This document shows positions 41,472 through 52,328 of a stretch of DNA of 64,000 nt, one piece after another. The stretch is from Rhizobium halophilum (GTDB taxonomy: Bacteria; Pseudomonadota; Alphaproteobacteria; Rhizobiales; Rhizobiaceae): assembly GCF_021648825.1 (NCBI RefSeq), contig NZ_JAKJHS010000011.1, positions 56,564 to 120,563 of the forward strand, read 5' to 3'. How positions within the stretch are numbered: the stretch's first letter is position 1; each line of letters opens with the position of its first letter. A program made the translations under genes and the position numbers. The notes under the pieces were generated by a model. It worked only from the letters and a program-made list of their open reading frames with translations, had not been told where the DNA came from and did not search any database.

Positions 41472-42848
41472 ATGAAAGTCATCATATGCGGTGCAGGGCA
41501 GGTCGGCTACGGTATCGCCGAGCGCCTTTCGCAAGAGGATAACGACGTCTCGGTGATCGACACGTCTGCGTCGTTGGTCAACGCCATCACCGAGACTCTC
41601 GATGTCCGCGGATATGTCGGACACGGGGCACATCCGGATGTGCTGGCCAAGGCTGGGGCAGAGCAGGCGGATATGATCATCGCGGTCACCCTCTATGACG
41701 AGGTGAACATCGTCGCCTGCGAGGTTGCCCATGCCGCCTTCAACGTGCCGACAAAGATTGCCCGCATCCGTGCGCAGAGCTATCTGCAGCCGGAGTATTC
41801 CGACCTGTTCAGCCGCCAGAACATCTCCATCGATGTGACGATTTCCCCGGAGATCGAGGTGGGCAAGATGGTGCTGCGACGCATTTCCTTCCCCGGGGCG
41901 ACCGATATCGTTCGTTTCGCCGAGGACTCCATTGCCATGGTTGCGATCGAGTGCATGGAAGATTGCCCTGTTCTCAACACGCCGCTGCAGCAGTTGAGCG
42001 ATCTCTTCCCCGACCTGATGGCGACCGTTGTAGGAATTTTCCGCGGTGGCCGCCTGTCGATCGCCCATTCCAGCGATCAACTGCATGCAGGCGACCTTGC
42101 CTATGTCATCTGCCAGCGCGAGCACGTTCGCCGCACGCTCGGCCTCTTTGGCCATGAGGAGCAGGAAGCACGGCGGATCATCATTGCCGGCGGCGGCAAC
42201 ATTGGCCATTACGTCGCGCGCACGATCGAACAACTGCAGCCGAAAACCCGCCTGAAGATTATCGAGACCGATCGCGAGAAGGCGGCGGCGGTATCGGAGC
42301 AATTGCGTCATACGGTCGTCCTGCACGGTTCGGCGCTCGACCAGAACATTCTGCAGCAGGCAGATGTTCAGGATGCAGACCTGATGGTGACGCTGACCAA
42401 CAGCGACCAGATCAACATCCTCGGCGCCGTCATGGCGAAATCGCTCGGCTGCAAATCCAACCTCGTGCTGGTCAACAGCTCGTCCCTCAACAACGTCACG
42501 AAGACGGTTGGCATCGACGCGCAGATCAATCCGCGCGCCGTGACGATCTCTCGCGTTCTCCAGCACGTGCGCAAGGGGCGCATTCGCTCCGTCTACGCCG
42601 TCCAGCAGGGTTCTGCGGAAGTGATTGAGGCCGAGGCGCTGGAAACCTCGCCGCTCGTCGGCAAGCCTTTCCGCGAGCTCGATCTGCCCGACGGCATCCG
42701 CATCGGCGCGATCTACCGCGACGGTAAGGTGATCCGGCCGAGCGGTGACACCAAGATCAAGGCAAAGGACCGCGTCGTGCTGTTTTCGACCGCCGAAGCG
42801 GTCAAGAATGTTGAGCAGATGTTCCGCGTTTCCATTCAGTACTTCTAG
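41472..42848 (+). CDS. trkA: Trk system potassium uptake regulator TrkA
   Basis: A 458-residue peripheral membrane protein with two tandem RCK units. Each has a Rossmann NAD-binding domain (VIICGAGQVGYGIAERLS at residue 3 and IIIAGGGNIGHYVARTIEQ in the middle) followed by a TrkA-C domain. It gates the TrkH/TrkG K+ channel, which is not in the window. Rhizobial ntrX-trkA-hfq order is conserved. Confidence 0.96.
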   Translation: MKVIICGAGQVGYGIAERLSQEDNDVSVIDTSASLVNAITETLDVRGYVGHGAHPDVLAKAGAEQADMIIAVTLYDEVNIVACEVAHAAFNVPTKIARIRAQSYLQPEYSDLFSRQNISIDVTISPEIEVGKMVLRRISFPGATDIVRFAEDSIAMVAIECMEDCPVLNTPLQQLSDLFPDLMATVVGIFRGGRLSIAHSSDQLHAGDLAYVICQREHVRRTLGLFGHEEQEARRIIIAGGGNIGHYVARTIEQLQPKTRLKIIETDREKAAAVSEQLRHTVVLHGSALDQNILQQADVQDADLMVTLTNSDQINILGAVMAKSLGCKSNLVLVNSSSLNNVTKTVGIDAQINPRAVTISRVLQHVRKGRIRSVYAVQQGSAEVIEAEALETSPLVGKPFRELDLPDGIRIGAIYRDGKVIRPSGDTKIKAKDRVVLFSTAEAVKNVEQMFRVSIQYF

Positions 42849-42889
42849 CGCAAGGAGATCCACTCCGGCTTCGGAGGAGGATCTCGTCG

Positions 42890-42921
42890 CCCGGCGGGCG
42901 CCGCCGGGAGGGCGCCTTTTT
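42890..42921 (+). terminator. Terminator after trkA
   Basis: CCCGGCGG and CCGCCGGG form an 8-base GC stem with a 3-base loop, followed by AGGGCGCC and five Ts. A smaller hairpin (CTCCG-GCTT-CGGAG, 42863-42876) precedes it. Together they end the ntrYX-trkA transcript before hfq. Confidence 0.75.
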
Positions 42922-43057
42922 GCACATTGCGGAATACACGCCGATTTGATAACGAGGATTTTGGGGGAGGGAAGCAACGAGGGCGCTTCCCGGTCATCTC
43001 TGACAGCGTGATCATGATCCGGCGCCTCACGCCGGCAATATAGAAAGAAGCGGCGCT

Positions 43058-43300
43058 ATGGCGGAACGTTCTCAGAACCTGCAAGACTTATTTCTCAACA
43101 CGGTTCGCAAGCAAAAGATTTCTTTGACTATTTTCCTGATCAACGGCGTGAAGCTGACGGGGGTCGTAACCTCCTTCGACAATTTCTGTGTGCTTCTGCG
43201 CCGTGACGGCCATTCCCAACTCGTGTATAAGCACGCGATCTCGACCATCATGCCGGGCCAGCCGATGCAGATGTTCGAGAGCGAGGAAACTGCCGCTTAA
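43058..43300 (+). CDS. hfq: RNA-binding protein Hfq
   Basis: An 80-residue Sm-fold hexamer subunit that pairs small RNAs with mRNAs. Sm1 ([20 protein letters not shown], with QDLFLN before it) and Sm2 ([10 protein letters not shown]) motifs are complete; the C-terminal tail is short as usual in alphaproteobacteria. It is followed by hflX after 42 bases, the conserved hfq-hflX pair. Confidence 0.98.
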   Translation: MAERSQNLQDLFLNTVRKQKISLTIFLINGVKLTGVVTSFDNFCVLLRRDGHSQLVYKHAISTIMPGQPMQMFESEETAA

Positions 43301-43342
43301 GGACAATTCGAGATTACAAATCGCGACACTTCGAATGAATCG

Positions 43343-44716
43343 ATGATCCCGGAAACCGAGCGTCGGCGGGACGACATGCGCGCCCTGGTGATCGTACCGG
43401 TGCTCAAGCAGAACCGGGCAGGGCGTTCGGCCGTCACAGATGCCGCCGCACCGGTTGCTCACCGCTCCGACGAGGCTCGGCTCGAGGAGGCGACGGGCCT
43501 TGCCCGCGCCATTGACCTCACCATCGCGCAGGGGCTGATCGTCACTGTCGCGCAGCCGAAGCCGGCGACCCTGATGGGCAGTGGCAAGATCGAGGAGATC
43601 AAGGCTCTGCTCGATGAGCATGATGCCGGCTTGGTCATCATAGACCATCCGCTCACGCCTGTGCAGCAGCGCAACCTTGAGAAGGAATGGAACGCCAAGG
43701 TCATTGACCGGACGGGCCTCATCCTGGAAATCTTCGGCCGACGTGCGTCCACAAAGGAAGGTACGCTGCAGGTCGATCTGGCGCATCTGAACTACCAGAA
43801 GGGCCGCCTGGTCCGCTCCTGGACCCACCTTGAACGTCAGCGCGGTGGCGCAGGCTTTATGGGGGGGCCCGGTGAAACCCAGATCGAGGCCGACCGCCGG
43901 CTCTTGCAGGAGCGCATCGTCAAGCTGGAGCGCGAGCTCGAGCAGGTGGTCCGCACCCGCCAATTGCACCGCGCCAAGCGCCGCAAGGTGCCGCATCCGA
44001 TCGTGGCGCTCGTCGGCTATACCAACGCCGGCAAGTCGACGCTCTTCAACCGCATCACCGGCGCGGGTGTCCTGGCGGAAAACATGCTGTTTGCGACGCT
44101 CGACCCGACGCTGCGCCGCATGAAGCTGCCGCACGGCCGCACGGTGATCCTCTCTGATACCGTCGGCTTCATCTCTGACCTGCCGACGCACCTCGTCGCC
44201 GCCTTCCGCGCCACGCTCGAAGAGGTGCTCGAAGCCGACCTGATCCTGCACGTGCGCGACATGTCGGACCCCGACAACGGCGCCCAGTCGGCCGACGTCT
44301 TGCGCATCCTCTCCGATCTCGGGATCGACGAGAAGGAGCGCGAGGAGCGCATCATCGAGGTATGGAACAAGATCGACCGCCTGGCGCCCGAGCAGCATGA
44401 TGCGCTGGCCGAGCGGGCAGCATCCAGCCGCAACGTCATGGCGCTTTCAGCCGTCACGGGCGAGGGCGTTGAGCAGTTGATGGACGAGATCGCCAAGCGC
44501 CTTTCGGGCGTGTTGACCGAGGCCACCATCACCATACCCGCGGATAAGCTGGCGCTGGTGTCATGGATCTATGAGAACGCCATCGTCGATCAGCGGGAAG
44601 ACCTCGAGGATGGATCCGTCGAGCTCGACGTGAGGCTTTCCGAAAGCCAGGCGGCAGAGCTGGAGCGCAAGCTCGGCAACGGCACCAGGCCGGAAAAGGA
44701 AAACTGGGAGCGGTAG
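43343..44716 (+). CDS. hflX: GTPase HflX
   Basis: A 457-residue ribosome-associated GTPase that rescues stalled ribosomes under stress. The N-terminal HflX domain contains MGSGKIEEIKALLDE and GGPGETQIEADRRLL, followed by a coiled coil. The G domain has P-loop GYTNAGKST (225-233), LSDTVGF (G3) and NKID (G4). Co-transcription with hfq is likely. Confidence 0.96.
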   Translation: MIPETERRRDDMRALVIVPVLKQNRAGRSAVTDAAAPVAHRSDEARLEEATGLARAIDLTIAQGLIVTVAQPKPATLMGSGKIEEIKALLDEHDAGLVIIDHPLTPVQQRNLEKEWNAKVIDRTGLILEIFGRRASTKEGTLQVDLAHLNYQKGRLVRSWTHLERQRGGAGFMGGPGETQIEADRRLLQERIVKLERELEQVVRTRQLHRAKRRKVPHPIVALVGYTNAGKSTLFNRITGAGVLAENMLFATLDPTLRRMKLPHGRTVILSDTVGFISDLPTHLVAAFRATLEEVLEADLILHVRDMSDPDNGAQSADVLRILSDLGIDEKEREERIIEVWNKIDRLAPEQHDALAERAASSRNVMALSAVTGEGVEQLMDEIAKRLSGVLTEATITIPADKLALVSWIYENAIVDQREDLEDGSVELDVRLSESQAAELERKLGNGTRPEKENWER

Positions 44717-44736
44717 CGGGGTCGGAGGAGGCGGGG

Positions 44737-45324
44737 ATGCAGCACGACAGTGACAAGATCGACGCATTCTTCTCCGAGCCAGGGCCATGGCAGGCGGAAC
44801 TCGGGGAACTTCGCCGCATCCTGCTGGATTGCGGCTTGGCGGAAGAGTTCAAGTGGAGCTCTCCCTGCTACACCGTCCAAGGCGGCAATGTCGCGCTGCT
44901 CTGGGGCTTCAAGGACAGCGCTACGCTCGGCTTCTTCAAGGGTGTTCTCCTGAAGGATCCAGAGGGGCTTCTCGTGGCTCCCGGTGAAAATTCCCGCTCC
45001 TCCCGCGTCATGCGCTTTACCGCCCTCGAGCAGATCATCGGAGCCGAGACGGCCATCCGCGACTGCATCCGTGAGGCGGTCGAGCTGGAGAGGGCGGGTG
45101 CCAAGGTTGACCTGCCCAAGGACGATCTCGCTTACCCGGAGGAACTGATCACGGCACTTGACGAAGATCCCGACCTTCAAGGCGCTTTCGAGGCGCTGAC
45201 GCCCGGCCGCCGACGGGGCTACGTCCTTCACTTCTCCCAACCGAAGCAGCCGGCGACGCGCCGGTCGCGCATCGCCAGGAGCCGCGACCGGATCCTGGCC
45301 GGCAAGGGAATGCACGACCGATAG
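44737..45324 (+). CDS. YdeI/OmdA-family DUF1801 protein
   Basis: A 195-residue protein. The N-terminal DUF1801 domain (about 1-115, FKWSSPCYTVQGGNVALLWG, GFFKGVLLKD) resembles the frataxin-like YdhG/YdeI fold. The C-terminal OmdA-like region holds LPKDDLAYPEELITALDEDP, FEALTPGRRRGYVLHF and a basic tail. Family members have been linked to envelope stress and bacteriocin protection, but the function is not settled. It begins 20 bases after hflX and may be read from that operon. Confidence 0.85.
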   Translation: MQHDSDKIDAFFSEPGPWQAELGELRRILLDCGLAEEFKWSSPCYTVQGGNVALLWGFKDSATLGFFKGVLLKDPEGLLVAPGENSRSSRVMRFTALEQIIGAETAIRDCIREAVELERAGAKVDLPKDDLAYPEELITALDEDPDLQGAFEALTPGRRRGYVLHFSQPKQPATRRSRIARSRDRILAGKGMHDR

Positions 45325-45356
45325 GGGAGGCAGAACCGTTCCCGTCCAAGGATGCC

Positions 45357-46106
45357 TTATCCAGAAAGTGCCACTGCATCTGCGCCGGCTGGGATACGCA
45401 AGGGCGACGATGGATCGGTCGCCGCCTGCCACACCGCCGCAACCACATCGGCCGGGTGAGTGACCTTCGCGTCCGCCTGCTGTTCCCGTGCGTCGAAGAT
45501 GCCTCTGACGAAATCCGCGTACGGAGTCGGAAATCCGCCCTGGCCCTGCAACCGGCTGCGCGCGGTGTCGCCGAAGCTGGTCTCCGGCGCACGTCCCGGA
45601 AGGACCAGCCGCACCCTCACGCCGAGTGGCTCAAGCTCGAGCGCGGCCGACTCGGTGAAAGCGTTCACGGCCGCCTTGCTGGCAGTATAGGCCGATAGGA
45701 GCGGCAGCGGCTTCAGCGTCACGGCGGAGGTGACGTTGACGATGACGCCGTCTCGGCGCTCGCGAAACTGAGGCAGCACAGCCTGCATCATCGCCAACGT
45801 GCCGAAGGTGTTCGTTTCAAAGATGTCGCGGACGGTCTCCATCGACGTCCCTTCCACGGCGTTCATCCAGCCGATGCCCGCATTGTTCACCAGAACGTCG
45901 ATTGGACCGGCACCTTCGACCGCTACGCGGATGCTTTCGGGATCGCACACGTCGAGCGCCAGAACCCGAAGGCGATCGGAGGAGGGGAGGACGCCGTCTC
46001 GGGGTGCGCGCATCGTTGCGACCACGCGCCAGTCCTGTTCGAGGAAGAACTTCGCGACCTCGAGGCCAAAGCCGGACGAGCAGCCGGTAATAAGTGCCGT
46101 TTTCAT
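45357..46106 (-). CDS. Short-chain dehydrogenase/reductase
   Basis: A 249-residue classical SDR. The cofactor motif GCSSGFG (TGxxxGxG type) is near residue 8, NNAG near residue 75, and the catalytic Ser-Tyr-Lys appear as NVTSAVTL and YTASKAAVNAFTESAALELE. The arginine after the first strand (ATMRAPRDG) suggests NADP preference. The ATG at 46106 has GGAGA at good distance; ATG at 46118 does not. It is divergent from the AraC-type regulator, its likely controller. The substrate is unknown. Confidence 0.88.
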   Translation of the reverse strand: MKTALITGCSSGFGLEVAKFFLEQDWRVVATMRAPRDGVLPSSDRLRVLALDVCDPESIRVAVEGAGPIDVLVNNAGIGWMNAVEGTSMETVRDIFETNTFGTLAMMQAVLPQFRERRDGVIVNVTSAVTLKPLPLLSAYTASKAAVNAFTESAALELEPLGVRVRLVLPGRAPETSFGDTARSRLQGQGGFPTPYADFVRGIFDAREQQADAKVTHPADVVAAVWQAATDPSSPLRIPAGADAVALSG

Positions 46107-46155
46107 ATCTGTCTCCATGTTCTTGCGTCATGGATTATGGATCTTCAGCGGGAGA

Positions 46156-46171
46156 TTCTCTATAATGAGAA
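46156..46171 (+). promoter_or_regulatory. -10 element and inverted repeat of the AraC-type gene
   Basis: A perfect TATAAT (46161-46166) is enclosed by TTCTC/GAGAA arms. It falls between the divergent SDR and AraC genes and about 35 bases before the TTG at 46201, so it can be the AraC-gene -10 box under control of a palindrome-binding regulator. No good -35 was seen. Confidence 0.45.
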
Positions 46172-46200
46172 GTCTCGTAAACGTTATCAGGAGTATCGTT

Positions 46201-47127
46201 TTGGCAGATCCTCTCGCCCAGGTGGTGCAAGTCCTTGCTCCCGCCGCTCCGTTGTCGAAAGTCGTCAGCGGCTCGGGCTCCTGGCGCGTCGATCGCCTCG
46301 AATGCGGCGAGCCCTTCTACTGTGTGGTGCTGGAGGGGAGCGCGCGCTTGTCGGTCCAAGGTCGCAGGCCCATCATCTTGCAGAAGGGAGACTTCGTCTT
46401 GATCCCTGCTGCCTTCGCCTTCAGCATGGCAAGCGTGGCCGAGCCCGAGGAGAACGACGAGGCGCAGTGGACCATCACCATGCTCGAAGGAGAAACGCGC
46501 CATGGCAATCCGCAAGGTCCTGCGGATGTCCGCATGCTGATCGGCCATTTTATCTTCGGCTCGCCCGACAGCGAGCTGTTCGTCTCGCTCTTGCCACAGC
46601 TATTGCACATCCGTGGAGAGAAGCGGCTGTCGATGCTGGTCCAGCTGATCACCGAGGAAGCGCGGACGGGCCGGCCGGCGCGCGAGATGATCCTCGAACG
46701 GCTACTCGAGGTGCTGCTCATGGAAGCACTGCGGTCGTCCGCCGCGGAAGCTGCACCGCACGGGCTTGTGCGGGCACTTGCGGATCCGCGGCTGGGGCTC
46801 GCGATCCATCGTCTGCACCAGGACCCGGCCAAGCCCTGGACCGTCGAGCAGATGGCTGAGGAGGCCGCTCTCTCTCGCTCCGCCTTTTTCAACCGGTTCC
46901 GGCAGAAGGTCGGCGTGGCGCCGATGGAATACCTGACCTCTTGGCGCATGGCGCTTGCAAAGAACCTGCTGCAGTCAGGGCAGGCAGGGTTACAGGAGAT
47001 TGCCGAACGCATCGGTTACGGCTCCGCCAGCGCCTTCAGTACCGCCTTCACGCGGCTGGTCGGGATGCCGCCATCGCGGTATGCCGAGCATGCGGCTTCC
47101 CGCCGTAATCCCTCCGCCGCCGCTTGA
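46201..47127 (+). CDS. AraC-family transcriptional regulator (cupin N-terminus)
   Basis: A 308-residue regulator with an N-terminal cupin domain of the Cupin_6/AraC-binding type (about 5-200, CVVLEGSARLSVQGRRPIIL) and a C-terminal pair of HTH motifs (WTVEQMAEEAALSRSAFFNR, IAERIGYGSASAFSTAFTRL). TTG at 46201 is chosen: it has AGGAG at 7 bases, whereas ATG at 46165 sits inside the putative -10 box. Close relatives control neighbouring oxidoreductases, here the divergent SDR. Confidence 0.88.
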   Translation: MADPLAQVVQVLAPAAPLSKVVSGSGSWRVDRLECGEPFYCVVLEGSARLSVQGRRPIILQKGDFVLIPAAFAFSMASVAEPEENDEAQWTITMLEGETRHGNPQGPADVRMLIGHFIFGSPDSELFVSLLPQLLHIRGEKRLSMLVQLITEEARTGRPAREMILERLLEVLLMEALRSSAAEAAPHGLVRALADPRLGLAIHRLHQDPAKPWTVEQMAEEAALSRSAFFNRFRQKVGVAPMEYLTSWRMALAKNLLQSGQAGLQEIAERIGYGSASAFSTAFTRLVGMPPSRYAEHAASRRNPSAAA

Positions 47128-47140
47128 GCGGCTACCGCTC
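47126..47140. terminator. Short hairpin between convergent AraC gene and mazG
   Basis: GAGCGG and CCGCTC pair around a 3-base loop; the arms contain the end of the AraC gene stop and the loop is the mazG stop. It is weak and lacks T runs. Confidence 0.35.
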
Positions 47141-47956
47141 CATTGCCTTCGCCGCCTGCCAGAGCTCCTCCATCTGCTCCAGTGTCGCCGCCTCAAGCGT
47201 CTCGCCTGATTTCTGAAGTTCCGTCTCGATGTGCCTGAACCGACTCCGAAACTTTGTGTTCGTGCCGCGCAGCGCATCCTCCGGATCGGCGTCGATATGG
47301 CGGCCGATGTTGACGAGGGCAAAGATGAGGTCGCCGAGTTCATCCTTTACCTTGTCCTTCTGTCCGCCGCGCAAGGCCTCGCGCAATTCGCCGATCTCCT
47401 CCTCGATCTTGTCGAGGATCGGTGCGGCCTCCGACCAGTCGAAACCGACCTTGGCGGCCCTCTGCTGCAGCTTCAGCGCCTCCGTCAGCGCCGGCTGGCT
47501 GCGCTGCACGCTGCCGAGGAAGCCTGCCTTGAAGTCTTCGGTATTGCCGCGCCGCGCCCGTCGCTCTGCACGCTCTCGCTTTTCTTCCGCCTTGATCTCG
47601 TCCCACTGCGTCTTGACGGCTTTGGGGCTGTCGGCATCGGAGATGGCGAAGACATGGGGGTGGCGGCGGATCATCTTGCGGGTCACGGCGTGGACGACGT
47701 CTCCGAAGGAGAATTCGCCCGCCTCCTCAGCCATCTGTGCGTGATACACAACCTGTAGCAGGAGGTCTCCCAACTCCTCGCAAAGATCATCCATGTCGTT
47801 GCGCTCGATCGCATCGGCGACCTCATAGGCCTCCTCGATCGTGTAGGGCTTGATCGTCTCAAAGGTCTGCACGATGTCCCAGGGGCAGCCGGCTTTCGGG
47901 TCGCGCAATGCCGCCATGATCTCGATCAGCCGCGAAATGTCTCTGGACGCTTCCAT
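47132..47956 (-). CDS. mazG: Nucleoside triphosphate pyrophosphohydrolase MazG
   Basis: A 274-residue two-domain MazG. The N-terminal domain carries RDPKAGCPWDIVQTFETI and the EEAYE metal motif (YTIEEAYEVADAIE, EELGDLLLQVVYHAQMA). A second EExxE-type helix pair lies in the C-terminal domain (EEIGELREALRGG, DELGDLIFALVNIGRHI). It removes non-canonical or excess NTPs and lowers ppGpp in other bacteria. Convergent with the AraC gene. Confidence 0.95.
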   Translation of the reverse strand: MEASRDISRLIEIMAALRDPKAGCPWDIVQTFETIKPYTIEEAYEVADAIERNDMDDLCEELGDLLLQVVYHAQMAEEAGEFSFGDVVHAVTRKMIRRHPHVFAISDADSPKAVKTQWDEIKAEEKRERAERRARRGNTEDFKAGFLGSVQRSQPALTEALKLQQRAAKVGFDWSEAAPILDKIEEEIGELREALRGGQKDKVKDELGDLIFALVNIGRHIDADPEDALRGTNTKFRSRFRHIETELQKSGETLEAATLEQMEELWQAAKAMER

Positions 47957-47977
47957 GTCTTGTTCCTGTCGTGCACC

Positions 47978-48565
47978 TTAGCGAAGCGGAATTGAGTTGT
48001 CGGCTTTACCCACCTGATAGCTTAGGGAAAGCCTGTCATAGGCCGCGCGGATGCGGGCAGATTGCTCCAGCAGAGCGGTTCGCAGCGGTTCCCCCTCGGC
48101 TTCGATCAGATCGGCTATGGCGTGGGAGTGCCAGAAGGCATTCTGCCGGTGGTACCCGCCCGGCTCAAGGCCAAAGACCTCCTTGAGGATTTTCAGATCG
48201 TGCGGGATGGCGAATGCGTCGCGCGAATCCTCGTGGCTGAAGAAGTAGTAGAAGTTGTCGAAGCCCGCCCAGGTGATCGCCGACATGCACATGGTGCACG
48301 GTTCGTGTGTGGACAGGAAAATCAGCTCCCTCGCGTCAGGCTTTTCCCCAAGCTCGTAGAAGCGCTTCAGCGTGTGCACCTCGCCGTGCCATAGCGGGTT
48401 TTCAAGCTCGTTGTTAGTCTCCGCAACCACCAGCGACAGGTCCGCCTTCCTCAGGATTGCCGCTCCGAAGACCTTATTGCCCGCAGCCACACCACGTTCC
48501 GTCAGCGGAAGAATAGTCGTCTCGATGACCTCGAGGAGGCGAAGCGGTTGAGCTGGTGAGGTCAC
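47978..48565 (-). CDS. Nucleoside deaminase, cytidine/deoxycytidylate deaminase family
   Basis: A 195-residue zinc deaminase. The catalytic HGE (LWHGEVHTLKRFYEL) and the PCTMC zinc cysteines (STHEPCTMCMSAITWAG) are intact. The long C-terminal part (DSRDAFAIPHDLKILKEVFG) is unlike tRNA adenosine deaminases, so a free nucleoside or base such as guanine or cytosine is more likely. The GTG at 48565 follows AAAGGA; a longer open frame to 48736 lacks coding character. Divergent from cysG. Confidence 0.82.
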   Translation of the reverse strand: MTSPAQPLRLLEVIETTILPLTERGVAAGNKVFGAAILRKADLSLVVAETNNELENPLWHGEVHTLKRFYELGEKPDARELIFLSTHEPCTMCMSAITWAGFDNFYYFFSHEDSRDAFAIPHDLKILKEVFGLEPGGYHRQNAFWHSHAIADLIEAEGEPLRTALLEQSARIRAAYDRLSLSYQVGKADNSIPLR

Positions 48566-48609
48566 GGGCCGATTCCTTTGTTGTTTTATGCACCCTATTC
48601 GCAGGCGCT

Positions 48610-48627
48610 TTGGCAATGAAGTGCCAA
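48610..48627. promoter_or_regulatory. Inverted repeat upstream of the deaminase gene
   Basis: TTGGCA-ATGAAG-TGCCAA is a symmetric 6-6-6 palindrome 45 bases upstream of the deaminase start, inside the 306-base divergent region to cysG. It has operator shape; no regulator is known. Apart from it the gap holds no gene, only shadow frames. Confidence 0.35.
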
Positions 48628-48871
48628 GTTGCAAGATGCTGCCTCTCGCTCGGGCTGGCGTGAGAAGAGCGTTCCACACCCCCCAGGTATGTCGGCCTTT
48701 GCGGCGACCTGCCCGGGAATGGTCCAGCATTTGCATGGCATTCGTGGCCCAGGATGGCTACAGTCCCTTTTGCTCCTAGGGCGATGAACTTGGAAACAGA
48801 AATGCCCATCCACCGACCGAGCGGGATTTCCGTTTCTTCAACGAACGCGGCCATTCTGCGATAAGAAAGGT

Positions 48872-50326
48872 ATGATTATGGAGTCTTCCGTGAGCCAAAC
48901 TCGGCGACTGTCCGCATTTCCCGCTTTCTTCAAAGTCAGCGATCGTATGGTCGCGGTGTTTGGAAACGGCGCAGAAGCTTACGCCAAGGTGCGCCTGCTG
49001 CGGAATACGGATGCACGCATTGTCGCCTTCAGCGACAGGCCGGAGGCGGACTATAGAGACTTCCTCGCGACGGAGAGCATCGAGACTGTCTCGACTCCCT
49101 TCACAGCCCACCAGGTTGAGGGTGCGGTGCTCGTCTTCGCAGCCACCGGCGATTCGGCGCAGGACCAGGCGATCGTCGCGGCCGCACGCGCCGCACGCAT
49201 TCCGGCCAATGCCGTCGATCAACCGGACTACTGCGACTTTCTGACCCCTGCACTGGTCAACCGCGCGCCCGTTGCCGTTGCGATCGGCACGGAAGGCGCT
49301 GGTCCGGTCCTGGCGCAGATGATCCGCGCTCGGGTAGACCAGATGCTGGCGCCTTCGCTCGGCCGTCTGGCGTCGCTTGCCGACGACTACCGCCACGCCG
49401 TGGATCGGCTCGTGCCCAAGGGTGTCTCGCGCCGCGTCTTCTGGCGCCGCTTCTTCATGGGCCCCGTCGCTGACAGCGTCGAGGCGGGCGACTTGTCTGC
49501 CGCCCGTCGCGCAGCCAAGAGATTGTTTTCCAGCTCCGGCAGGGCCGAAGGCCATGTCTGGCTGGTCGGCGCCGGACCCGGCGCGGAAGACCTTCTGACG
49601 CTGCGCGCGCAGCGCGTGCTGATGGAAGCCGACGTCATCGTCTACGATGCGCTGGTGCCGCAGGCGATCGTGGACATGGGGCGTCGTGACGCTGAGCGCC
49701 TGTCGGTCGGCAAGCGCAAGAACTGTCACTCCAAGTCTCAGAGTGAGATCAACTGCTTGCTGGTGCGGCTGGGGCAGGAAGGCAAGCGCGTGGTCCGCCT
49801 GAAATCGGGCGACCCGCTGGTCTACGGCCGGGCAGGCGAGGAAATGGCGGCGCTGCGCGAAGCTGGCATCTCCTATGAGATCGTGCCTGGCATCACCTCG
49901 GCCTTTGCCGCCGCCGCCGATTTCGATCTGCCGCTGACGCTGCGTGGTGTCGCCTCCTCGCTCATCTTTACGACCGGCCACGACCTCACCGGCGACGTAC
50001 TGCCAGACTGGGCAAGGCTTGCCATCTCCGGCGCGACGGTCGCCGTTTACATGGGTCGTACGGTCGCGGCCTCCGTGGCCGGCAGGCTGATGGAAGCCGG
50101 GCTTTCGCCGGACACTACGGTGGCCGTGGTGGAAAATGCGAGCCGCTCCGACCGCCGACTCTTTCATGGCATCCTCCGCGAACTGCCTGATCTGGAGGGG
50201 CGCGAGGACCTCGCAGGTCCCGTGATGGTGATCATCGGCGAGGCTGTCGCCGGCGCAAATTTCGAACGATCCGAGCCGCTTTCCGCAAGGATGGCCGTGG
50301 TTCGGCAAGGAATGGGAACCGAATGA
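48872..50326 (+). CDS. cysG: Siroheme synthase CysG
   Basis: A 484-residue multifunctional enzyme making siroheme for the downstream sulfite/nitrite reductase. The N-terminal dehydrogenase/ferrochelatase part (about 1-220) has a Rossmann motif in altered form (VAVFGNGAEAYAKVRLL). The C-terminal SUMT methyltransferase part (from about 227) has VGAGPGAEDLLTLRA, DALVPQAIVDM, RLKSGDPLVYGRAGEE and VPGITSAFAAAA. The gene overlaps the DUF2849 gene, tying it to the reductase operon. Confidence 0.95.
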   Translation: MIMESSVSQTRRLSAFPAFFKVSDRMVAVFGNGAEAYAKVRLLRNTDARIVAFSDRPEADYRDFLATESIETVSTPFTAHQVEGAVLVFAATGDSAQDQAIVAAARAARIPANAVDQPDYCDFLTPALVNRAPVAVAIGTEGAGPVLAQMIRARVDQMLAPSLGRLASLADDYRHAVDRLVPKGVSRRVFWRRFFMGPVADSVEAGDLSAARRAAKRLFSSSGRAEGHVWLVGAGPGAEDLLTLRAQRVLMEADVIVYDALVPQAIVDMGRRDAERLSVGKRKNCHSKSQSEINCLLVRLGQEGKRVVRLKSGDPLVYGRAGEEMAALREAGISYEIVPGITSAFAAAADFDLPLTLRGVASSLIFTTGHDLTGDVLPDWARLAISGATVAVYMGRTVAASVAGRLMEAGLSPDTTVAVVENASRSDRRLFHGILRELPDLEGREDLAGPVMVIIGEAVAGANFERSEPLSARMAVVRQGMGTE

Positions 50327-50640
50327 TGAGTGACAAGGTGTTGACCGCCAACCGGCTGAGCGACGGCATTGCCGTGTGGCTGGACGCCAACGGCCAGTGG
50401 GTGGAGAGCCTGCAGGACGCTCTCGCTGCCCGCCACGCCGAGGCCGTTGCCTCCTTGGAAGCGATCGGCAAACGAGACTTCGCCGCCAACCGGGTTGTTG
50501 ACGTCAACGTCATCGATGTCGCTGAGGTGGACGGAAAGCTGTGGCCAACGCGCCTGCGCGAGCGCATTCGCGCTGCCGGCCCGACCATGGAATATGCCGC
50601 CGGCTACCACCCCGCCGACGCCGCCTTTATCGCAGTCTGA
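50323..50640 (+). CDS. DUF2849 protein of the sulfite reductase operon
   Basis: A 105-residue small protein with the family start (KVLTANRLSDGIAVWLDANG) and internal VVDVNVIDVAEVDGKLWPTR. It is found in alphaproteobacteria almost only beside sulfite/nitrite reductase genes, which suggests a structural or electron-transfer accessory role, unproven. The ATG overlaps the cysG TGA; ATG at 50326 is equally placed. Confidence 0.88.
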   Translation: MMSDKVLTANRLSDGIAVWLDANGQWVESLQDALAARHAEAVASLEAIGKRDFAANRVVDVNVIDVAEVDGKLWPTRLRERIRAAGPTMEYAAGYHPADAAFIAV

Positions 50641-50649
50641 GGAAGTCTC

Positions 50650-52320
<1,671 letters not shown>

Positions 52321-52328
52321 GGGGGCGG

